This document shows, one piece after another, positions 6,879-11,368 of a stretch of 11,368 bases of DNA (within the stretch, counting starts at the first letter, position 1; the number at the start of each line of letters is the position of its first letter). A program made the translations under genes and the position numbers. Source of the stretch: Legionellaceae bacterium UBA2794 (lineage in GTDB: Bacteria > Pseudomonadota > Gammaproteobacteria > Legionellales > Legionellaceae); contig DEHS01000022.1 in NCBI GenBank assembly GCA_002352055.1, forward strand, positions 13,240 to 24,607, read 5' to 3'. Under the pieces are notes generated by a model that worked only from the letters and a program-made list of their open reading frames with translations, searched no databases and was not told where the DNA came from.

Positions 6879-7643
6879 TTAACTTCTAGGATGTGATAAG
6901 CGAGATTCTATTACCGAGCGAGGAATGTTATTCATTATTGAAGAAACATCAAATTTTGATAAAGGAGTAGTGAGTAATGCTCTAAATTCAGAACTGGTAG
7001 TAAAGTATTTCAGGGACTTAAATAAGCCGTCTAAAACATCAATGTTCAGTTTTTTATTTTCAACATTAAATTTTAATAAATTAACAGGATTAAGTTGAGC
7101 TGAATCTTTGGTCGAACCAATTGAGGATACTTTATTTTTGATACTACTCCATAAGCCAGAGTTATTCTTCCAAACGATTATGTCCTCTTTTTCGCTTAAC
7201 GGTGCAAGGAGTATGATCATACGTTGAATATCGGGGACTTGCAGTAATGTATCATGATGAATGTCCTTAACACTGTCAAAACACCAAGAGTATAATGCCT
7301 TCATTTCATCAAATCGTTCATAAAAGTCAGTCATACTGAATTCTTTTAAAATAAGACCAAAAGCTCCTATACAAAAGGTTGAAGTGAGTATAAATCCGGG
7401 TACTGGTATTAGAAATCCCATAATACCAAACCCCATCCATGCTTTAATAGTAGCTGCCATAGCCTGATAAAGATACATAAGATTACTACTTAACTCAAAA
7501 TGATTAATATAACCATTTAACGCTTTGAGATGATCCTGGTTTTTAAGATCAAAGGGCGTGGAAATTAATCGATTCAAGTCATTTTTTCTTTTGATTCGTT
7601 CTTCTTTAACTTTGGCCATTGTTGCTGCATTTATTCCTGACAT
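6879..7643 (-). CDS. Hypothetical protein with central hydrophobic hairpin
   Basis: I do not recognise this 254-residue protein. From the chosen start, residues 10-25 are strongly basic and acidic (KVKEERIKRK). Residues about 61-100 are hydrophobic and broken by IPVPG, suggesting two short helices that dip into or cross a membrane. The remaining 150 residues look soluble and mostly helical, with charged and Ser/Asn-rich stretches. There is no signal peptide and no catalytic motif I can name. The start at 7643 is preferred over an in-frame ATG at 7655 because GGAGAG lies just before 7643. It is a single gene, divergent from the DUF4442 gene and convergent with the nuclease. In a Legionella-like host, lone genes of this kind are sometimes secreted effectors, but the C-terminus here (ESRLSHPRS) shows no clear acidic secretion block. 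Confidence 0.72.
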   Translation of the reverse strand: MSGINAATMAKVKEERIKRKNDLNRLISTPFDLKNQDHLKALNGYINHFELSSNLMYLYQAMAATIKAWMGFGIMGFLIPVPGFILTSTFCIGAFGLILKEFSMTDFYERFDEMKALYSWCFDSVKDIHHDTLLQVPDIQRMIILLAPLSEKEDIIVWKNNSGLWSSIKNKVSSIGSTKDSAQLNPVNLLKFNVENKKLNIDVLDGLFKSLKYFTTSSEFRALLTTPLSKFDVSSIMNNIPRSVIESRLSHPRS

Positions 7644-7712
7644 TATTCTCTCCATGAAACAAAAAACTAATTTATACTATAAATCACAGAGTTATTAAAT
7701 TATATTTGAGCA
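7644..7712. promoter_or_regulatory. Short divergent promoter region
   Basis: The 69 bases between two divergent starts are very AT-rich. Candidate -10 boxes are TATACT at 7673-7678 on the plus strand and TATAGT (7681-7676) or TATAAA (7676-7671) on the minus strand, which overlap. No good -35 boxes are visible. Both genes probably share this control region. Confidence 0.3.
7648..7653 (-). promoter_or_regulatory. Shine-Dalgarno that decides the minus-strand start
   Basis: GGAGAG (minus strand) lies four bases before the ATG at 7643-7641. The upstream in-frame ATG at 7655-7653 overlaps this site and has no good ribosome binding site of its own. Confidence 0.65.
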
Positions 7713-8210
7713 ATGTCTTTTGGTGTAAGTAAATTAACTCTAGGGATTAATAAATTATTTATGAAATACTCCACTTTATTAAAGTTAATGCGCTTTTGGC
7801 CTCCATTTTTAGGCTCTGGAATTAGCGTAAAAGAATTTACTCCGGATTATAAAAGAATTGTTGTTCAGATGAAGCTGAGATTTTGGAATCAAAATTATGT
7901 GGGTACCCATTTTGGTGGATCGCTTTACTCGATGACCGATCCTTTTTATATGCTTATGTTGTTAAAGTTATTGGGTAATAAATACATAGTGTGGGATAAA
8001 TCAGCATCCATTCGCTATAAATTACCTGCCCAAGGGATAGTGAATGCTACTTTTGAAATTACAGATGATGTGCTTAAAAAAATTCTTGCTGATCTTGAAG
8101 AATCTTCCAAGGTTGAGCCTGAATTTCATATTCCAATCGTTAATAATGAGGGTATTGTAGTGGCGGAAGTACGAAAAGTTATCCATATTGCCAGAAAGAA
8201 AGCTAAGTAA
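7713..8210 (+). CDS. DUF4442 hotdog-fold protein (thioesterase-like)
   Basis: A 165-residue protein of the DUF4442/PaaI-like hotdog group. The N-terminal 35 residues are helical and basic. Then comes KRIVVQMKLRFWNQNYVGTHFGG, split here as KRIVVQMK and NYVGTHFGGSLYSMTDPF (61-78), the DUF4442 signature, with Asp76 placed where hotdog thioesterases carry an acidic catalytic residue. KSASIRYKLPAQG follows as the central strand. The family is assumed to act on acyl thioesters, but few members have known substrates. The start at 7713 has only a weak Shine-Dalgarno (TTGAG); an in-frame ATG at residue 17 is less likely because the N-terminal helix is usual in the family. It stands alone, divergent from the 254-residue gene. 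Confidence 0.8.
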   Translation: MSFGVSKLTLGINKLFMKYSTLLKLMRFWPPFLGSGISVKEFTPDYKRIVVQMKLRFWNQNYVGTHFGGSLYSMTDPFYMLMLLKLLGNKYIVWDKSASIRYKLPAQGIVNATFEITDDVLKKILADLEESSKVEPEFHIPIVNNEGIVVAEVRKVIHIARKKAK

Positions 8211-8569
8211 TTCAAATTGTTTGCTTATGGGGGGATGTTCAACTCCCTTGATTCATACTCAAATCCAAGCTTACAGAAGTAAGACCCCAATTAGCCTGAT
8301 TTAAAATAGTCAAGATCTTATTCCTTCCAACGTGCTTTTTACGAAAATATTAAAATTTTTTTCACAAACATTATAAGTGTTTAATTTATGGGCTATATTA
8401 TAAATAAGAGTTCTATCTGAACTGGTAATATTGTTTTTTTAACCTGAATTAATATTATCAAAGATTATGGACGATAATAACGCCTGCTTTTCATAAAATA
8501 TGCTATAGGTGGATCAAAAGGAATTTCGTATTAATTTGGGGTGAAATATTTAAAAAAGGAATAGATCCT
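8211..8569 (+). other. AT-rich 359-base intergenic region
   Basis: No gene or RNA is apparent. T-runs at about 8356-8361 and 8433-8439 lack a solid stem before them, so no clear terminator for the DUF4442 gene was found. A weak GGGA/TCCC stem lies near 8230-8250. A possible sigma-70 pair is TTGTTT at 8431-8436 and TATTAT at 8453-8458 (16-base spacing). A better candidate, an extended -10, lies nearer the next gene. Confidence 0.6.
8501..8509 (+). promoter_or_regulatory. Candidate extended -10 for the hydroxylase operon
   Basis: TGCTATAGG matches an extended -10 (TGn then TATAGG) about 60 bases before the ATG at 8570. No clear -35 lies upstream. The GCTATA context also fits a stationary-phase sigma factor. 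Confidence 0.35.
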
Positions 8570-9082
8570 ATGGCTATTTTGTTTACAATTGTTATTAGCT
8601 ATTATTTTGCAGTTTTAGTGGGTTGGTTGATACATTTTTTTCTTCATTGCGAGATTTTCGGATTTAAAGTATATAAATATCACCTGTTTGCTCATCATAA
8701 GAATTTAAATATCGCGCATCATTCTGATATGAATCGATATAATATAATCGAACATTTAATCTGGATATTTTTTATTGGATTAGCCATCCTTCTTGTTGTG
8801 GTTATAATGCCTGCTCCGTATAACATGATTTTTGTAGGTGTGGCTGTTTTATATGCCGGCTTCTTTTATTATGTTCATGATAATGTTCATTTTAAAAAAT
8901 CCTTTCTAAACCGATATAAGTGGTTTAGAAAACTCAAATCCAGGCACCTTATACATCATCGCTGGGGCGGAGTAATAACCTTTAAAAAACCAATACAGGA
9001 AGAATGTCCCAATATTGCTTTCGGAGGCCCTGTGGGTGGCGTCTTGCTCGATAAGCTCGTAAAAGCAGAGAAAAAAATATAA
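8570..9082 (+). CDS. Eight-histidine membrane hydroxylase/desaturase
   Basis: A 170-residue integral membrane protein of the fatty acid hydroxylase/sterol desaturase/carotene hydroxylase superfamily, non-heme di-iron oxygenases that hydroxylate or desaturate lipids. The complete histidine set is present in order: HFFLH (22-26), HLFAHH (38-43), HDNVH (103-107) and HLIHH (126-130), plus His50-His51. Hydrophobic segments at about 3-27 and 62-101 hold the His boxes at the cytoplasmic face. The spacing of the last two boxes and the tail NIAFGGPVGGVLLDKL resemble the small CrtZ-like members. AAGGAA lies just upstream of the ATG. The DoxX-like gene follows after 28 bases. The substrate cannot be read from sequence; no carotenoid genes are in the window. 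Confidence 0.83.
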   Translation: MAILFTIVISYYFAVLVGWLIHFFLHCEIFGFKVYKYHLFAHHKNLNIAHHSDMNRYNIIEHLIWIFFIGLAILLVVVIMPAPYNMIFVGVAVLYAGFFYYVHDNVHFKKSFLNRYKWFRKLKSRHLIHHRWGGVITFKKPIQEECPNIAFGGPVGGVLLDKLVKAEKKI

Positions 9083-9110
9083 CAGCATATATCAGGGAAG
9101 GGGAAAAGGA

Positions 9111-9503
9111 ATGTTCTATAATAGCGAAACTTATCATGTAGTTAGAATTTGTATTGGAACTTTGTTTTTGATCTATGGGATTAATGATTTGTTTCATCTT
9201 AATTTATTACCCAAATCAGCAACATCAAATGATGGACAAAGTCTCTTAACCGCAATTTCAACTACCGGTTATCTTTTTACCCTCATGAAGATAGTCGAAA
9301 TAACTATGGGGATTCTGTTTTTAAGCAACAGAGCAATACCTTTAATTGTTTTATGTCTACTAGTACCCTTTGTCATAAACTATCTATTATTTTCCTTATT
9401 TTTAAATCCTTGGGGCTTACCCATGGCATTTCTTGCCTTTTTAGGTACTTTATATTTTATCATCTGTTTTAGAGACCGATATAAGCCATTGCTAAAATCA
9501 TAG
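9111..9503 (+). CDS. DoxX-like four-helix membrane protein
   Basis: A 130-residue protein with four hydrophobic helices, about 9-27, 53-71, 77-98 and 104-121. Blocks typical of the DoxX family are visible: LFLIYGINDLFHL, STTGYLFTLMKIVEITMGILF split around 50-70, and FSLFLNPWGLPMA. The family is named for a subunit of archaeal thiosulfate:quinone oxidoreductase, but most bacterial members have no assigned function. GGGGAAAAGGA upstream supports the start. It lies 28 bases after the hydroxylase gene and 18 before the dehydrogenase gene, so all three are probably one transcript. A role in handling the same membrane substrate or redox partner is inference. Confidence 0.78.
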   Translation: MFYNSETYHVVRICIGTLFLIYGINDLFHLNLLPKSATSNDGQSLLTAISTTGYLFTLMKIVEITMGILFLSNRAIPLIVLCLLVPFVINYLLFSLFLNPWGLPMAFLAFLGTLYFIICFRDRYKPLLKS

Positions 9504-9521
9504 GGATTATCAGGACGGGCT

Positions 9522-10355
9522 ATGAATATATTAATAACAGGCTGTTCAACGGGAATTGGGTATCAAATGGCAATGTCCCTGGCAGATGAGGGGTATACTA
9601 TTTTTGCTACAGTTCTTCACGAAGAAGAAAAAGAACAATTTAAAAATCCTAACATTCATACACTAATACTCAATCTTTTAGATAAAAATTCTATCAGTCA
9701 GTGTGTTGAAGAGGCCAAATTATTATCTGGTGGAAGAATTGATGTTCTGATTAATAATGCCGGTATCGCTGTTGCCGGGGCAATTGAAGATTTAAGTTAT
9801 GATGTGGTTACCCATCAGTTCCAGGTTAATAATTTTGGTTTGTGTGAAATAACCCGGCTAATATTACCTTTGATGCATCAGGCAGGGCAGGGGAAAATAA
9901 TTAATATCAGCTCCATGTTAGGACTGACCTCATTTCCTTATCGGGGCATATATAGCGCATCAAAACATGCACTAAGGGCTATTAATGATGCGTTGCGGCT
10001 CGAATTAAAGGCGATTAATAGTCCAATAAGTGTCACTCTTATCGAATGTGGGCCAATGAAGACCAATATTCGCGAGAATGCTATCCGATTGTCTACTCAA
10101 TTTATCAATGTAAAGGACAGTCGATATAAAAATGATTATGAAGTGTTATTAGATGCGACCAAAAATGAGCAGAGCATGTTATTTATCAAGTCGCCAGTGG
10201 ATATTATGAAGCTCATTAGCAAGATTATTAAATCTAAAAAACCCAAAGCGGTGTATCGATTTGGTTCCTTACCCAGGATACTTAATTTCCTTAAGATAGT
10301 CTTGCCAGTTAATGTATATGATAAAGTAATTTTATACATACTATCAATCGAATGA
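9522..10355 (+). CDS. Classical short-chain dehydrogenase/reductase
   Basis: A 277-residue classical SDR with a Rossmann fold. The cofactor motif TGCSTGIG is at 6-13, NNAG at 78-81, and the catalytic set Asn103, Ser131 (NISS), Tyr144 and Lys148 (YSASK) is complete. ECGPMKTNI follows as the usual Pro-Gly-type substrate loop. The last ~60 residues are basic and hydrophobic (ILNFLKIVLPVNVYDKVILYIL), which may bind a membrane or a hydrophobic substrate; this resembles retinol/steroid dehydrogenase-like SDRs. The reaction is NAD(P)(H)-dependent oxidation of an alcohol or reduction of a ketone; the substrate is unknown. It is last in the hydroxylase-DoxX-SDR run and ends 10 bases before a strong terminator. 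Oxidation of the hydroxyl made by the first gene is an attractive but untested idea. Confidence 0.88.
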   Translation: MNILITGCSTGIGYQMAMSLADEGYTIFATVLHEEEKEQFKNPNIHTLILNLLDKNSISQCVEEAKLLSGGRIDVLINNAGIAVAGAIEDLSYDVVTHQFQVNNFGLCEITRLILPLMHQAGQGKIINISSMLGLTSFPYRGIYSASKHALRAINDALRLELKAINSPISVTLIECGPMKTNIRENAIRLSTQFINVKDSRYKNDYEVLLDATKNEQSMLFIKSPVDIMKLISKIIKSKKPKAVYRFGSLPRILNFLKIVLPVNVYDKVILYILSIE

Positions 10356-10365
10356 TGGGTTGAGG

Positions 10366-10403
10366 ATATGATGCTGACCAGGTCAGCATCATATTTAGTT
10401 TTA
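10366..10403 (+). terminator. Perfect palindromic terminator between convergent genes
   Basis: The 14-base arms 10366-10379 and 10381-10394 are exact reverse complements around a single A; allowing a realistic loop, about 12 pairs form. TTAGTTTTA follows on the plus strand, serving the SDR operon. It lies between convergent genes and its symmetry could also stop the csbD transcript, although no T-run follows on the minus strand. Confidence 0.85.
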
Positions 10404-10598
10404 TAATGAATCTCTGAATTTTTTAACTGCTTTTTCGGCTTCTTCTCTGCTATAGCCGTATGATTTTTGTAATTTTCCGTAGATTTCCTGTTGATTGCCT
10501 TCGATTTCTTTGAAATCATCATCAGTCAATTTTCCCCAGGCTTGTTTCATTTTACCTTTAATTTCTTCCCATTTCCCTTCAAAAATATCCTTATTCAT
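10401..10598 (-). CDS. CsbD-family stress protein
   Basis: A 65-residue, highly charged, mostly helical CsbD-like protein. MNKDIFEGKWEEIKGKMKQ followed by WGKLTDDDFKEIEGNQQEI and GKLQKSYGYSREEAEKAV is the full family pattern, and the length is typical. CsbD-like proteins are small, soluble and induced by general or stationary-phase stress; their biochemical role is unknown. AAAGGAG lies six to seven bases before the ATG. The PRC-barrel gene ends 19 bases upstream, so the two are probably co-transcribed from the promoter before that gene. Confidence 0.93.
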   Translation of the reverse strand: MNKDIFEGKWEEIKGKMKQAWGKLTDDDFKEIEGNQQEIYGKLQKSYGYSREEAEKAVKKFRDSL

Positions 10599-10617
10599 TT
10601 ACTATCTCCTTTGTTTA

Positions 10618-10953
10618 TTAAATGTAATATTTATTTATAGAGTTGGAAATATCAGGCGATGTAAAGTTTGGCCAATGATCTTTATCAAATCCAGGTGCAT
10701 TTTTAAAACGCTCTTTGTCCACATTCAGAATGAAGCAATCATCATCTTCATTGTATGAAAAAAGTTTCCATGGAACAGCAAAGAATTTATTGCCAAAACC
10801 CAATATGCCGCCAAAGTCTAAAACCAGGTAACTTACCGTACCATTTAGTTTATCAATTACCACTTCATTGATTTCACCCAGATTTTCACCAGCACCATTT
10901 TTTACATCTACGCCGGTTACTTCACTCGCTTTAACTACTTTTCTGTTAGTCAT
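10618..10953 (-). CDS. PRC-barrel domain protein
   Basis: A 111-residue protein with a PRC-barrel domain at about 6-80. Visible blocks are ASEVTGVDVKNGAGENLGEI, EVVIDKLNGTVSYLVLDFGG and NKFFAVPWKLF, and it ends with the common tail APGFDKDHWPNF. PRC-barrels are small beta-barrels found in RimM, in photosynthetic reaction centres and in many stand-alone stress-linked proteins of unknown function. I chose the ATG at 10953 because AAGGAG lies eight bases before it; an in-frame GTG at 10962 overlaps that Shine-Dalgarno and cannot use it. There is no signal peptide, so it is probably cytoplasmic. Pairing with csbD is the only functional hint and suggests stress adaptation. Confidence 0.92.
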   Translation of the reverse strand: MTNRKVVKASEVTGVDVKNGAGENLGEINEVVIDKLNGTVSYLVLDFGGILGFGNKFFAVPWKLFSYNEDDDCFILNVDKERFKNAPGFDKDHWPNFTSPDISNSINKYYI

Positions 10954-10961
10954 GATAATCA

Positions 10962-10967
10962 CTCCTT
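10962..10967 (-). promoter_or_regulatory. Shine-Dalgarno that decides the PRC-barrel start
   Basis: AAGGAG on the minus strand lies eight bases before the ATG at 10953-10951. It overlaps the alternative in-frame GTG at 10962-10960, which rules that start out. Confidence 0.8.
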
Positions 10968-10991
10968 TGATTGAACTGCTTTAACTTAAAA

Positions 10992-10998
10992 ATTATAG
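10992..10998 (-). promoter_or_regulatory. -10 box of the PRC-barrel/csbD operon
   Basis: CTATAAT on the minus strand contains a perfect TATAAT with the C at the front favoured by RpoS. It is about 38 bases before the PRC-barrel ATG, giving a leader of about 30 bases. No good -35 is visible at 16-18 bases, which also suits RpoS, as do the stress-type genes it serves. Confidence 0.55.
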
Positions 10999-11154
10999 TA
11001 CATGTTTTAAGGAAGTGGTTTGAAATTGAAAAATCGAGGATTTATTTCTGCTTTGTACTAACAGAGTTTCGTTTTTAGTTAGTATTTAGTTAGGTAAAAT
11101 TCGGTCCTGGTTAAAATTGTCGTGTTCACGAACTGAGTTATCCTCTCATATTTT
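10999..11154. other. Unexplained AT-rich spacer before the repeat array
   Basis: No gene or RNA was recognised. Small features are a TTAGT/ATTTAGTTAG direct repetition near 11077-11095, a short CGTG-TT-CACG stem at about 11121-11130 and a T-run at 11150-11156 just before the first repeat unit. It could hold the upstream boundary of the repeat array. Confidence 0.5.
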
Positions 11155-11187
11155 TTAATGCATAATAATGTGGTGAATTAATAAGTT

Positions 11188-11216
11188 GTCTTCCCCACGC
11201 AGGTGAGGAACTATCC
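11188..11216 (+). repeat. Hairpin module 1 (forward)
   Basis: A 29-base module GTCTTCCCC...CTATCC whose core CCCCACGCAGGTGAGG (11193-11208) folds as a six-pair stem with one mismatch and a GCAG loop. Confidence 0.75.
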
Positions 11217-11243
11217 AATAAACTGGCATTTTGCTAAATATTT

Positions 11244-11272
11244 GGATGGTTCCCCACCTGCGTTGGGATGTT
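11244..11272 (-). repeat. Hairpin module 2 (inverted)
   Basis: This module is the same element in reverse orientation, 27 bases after module 1. Its core CCCCACCTGCGTTGGG keeps five of six stem pairs. With module 1 it forms a longer inverted repeat (11197-11218 with 11242-11263, 20 of 22 positions matching). Confidence 0.7.
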
Positions 11273-11312
11273 GAAAGAATTAATGCATAATAATGTTGTG
11301 AGTTAATAAGTT

Positions 11313-11341
11313 GTCTTCCCCGCGCAGGCGGGGATCTATCC
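11313..11341 (+). repeat. Hairpin module 3 (forward, perfect stem)
   Basis: This module lies exactly 125 bases after module 1. Its core CCCCGCGCAGGCGGGG (11318-11333) has a perfect six-pair GC stem and a GCAG loop. Confidence 0.78.
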
Positions 11342-11368
11342 AATAAAGTGGCATTTTGCTAAATATTT

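Larger units (their letters stand above)
11155..11368. repeat. 125-bp tandem repeat array with hairpin modules (cut by window end)
   Basis: The sequence from 11155 recurs from 11280, a period of 125 bases. The 89 comparable bases (11155-11243 and 11280-11368) differ at seven positions, about 92 percent identity. Each unit begins TTAATGCATAATAATG. The first, complete unit holds two hairpin modules of about 29 bases in opposite orientation; the second is cut after its first module. The modules resemble CRISPR type I-E repeats (TTCCCCGCGCAGGCGGGGAT), but the sequence between them is itself repeated, orientation alternates and the period is wrong. A minus-strand open frame across it is an accident of the repeat. 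The array continues beyond the window. Confidence 0.9.

Noticed and set aside
10495..10758. A plus-strand 87-residue gene across csbD and the PRC-barrel gene
   Set aside because: It is antisense to two well-supported genes, lacks a Shine-Dalgarno and has no family similarity.
11188..11341. A type I-E CRISPR array
   Set aside because: The modules look like I-E repeats, but the middle one is inverted, spacing is 27 and 40 bases, and the spacer is itself repeated. No cas gene is in the window.
11155..11343. A minus-strand 62-residue coding frame
   Set aside because: It is only a translation of the tandem repeat; it has repeated peptide blocks, no ribosome binding site and no family similarity.

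Overview
The window looks like chromosomal DNA from an AT-rich gammaproteobacterium, most like Legionella or a close relative. That assignment is an inference. It rests on the gammaproteobacterial order ruvB-ybgC-tolQ-tolR-tolA-tolB, on protein sequences close to but clearly different from the enterobacterial ones, and on low GC. No rRNA, tRNA, integrase or transposase gene was found.

Left part (1-792): the last 49 codons of an RpoE-type sigma factor, cut by the window edge, then a 176-residue two-helix membrane protein with a clear intrinsic terminator. Centre-left (861-6704): ruvB (Holliday junction motor), ybgC (hotdog acyl-CoA thioesterase) and the Tol envelope machine. TolQ and TolR form the proton-driven inner-membrane motor, TolA spans the periplasm and TolB is the periplasmic propeller. 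Most genes are only a few bases apart or overlap. The exception is ybgC-tolQ, with a 157-base gap holding a stem-loop. Where many gammaproteobacteria have pal, a secreted S1/P1-type zinc nuclease overlaps the tolB stop codon by ATGA.

Centre-right (6826-10403): a minus-strand gene of unknown function with a hydrophobic hairpin, divergent from a DUF4442 hotdog protein. After a 359-base AT-rich gap comes a compact three-gene run: an eight-histidine membrane hydroxylase/desaturase, a four-helix DoxX-like protein and a classical short-chain dehydrogenase, closed by a strong palindromic terminator. The three may act together on a lipid or other hydrophobic substrate, but the sequence does not name it.

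Right part (10401-11368): a minus-strand pair encoding a PRC-barrel protein and a CsbD-family stress protein, with a good -10 box upstream. The window then runs into a 125-bp tandem repeat. Each unit carries CRISPR type I-E-like hairpin modules in alternating orientation, and the sequence between modules is conserved rather than variable. It is therefore not an ordinary CRISPR array. This repeat is the least explained structure in the window and is cut off by the right edge.
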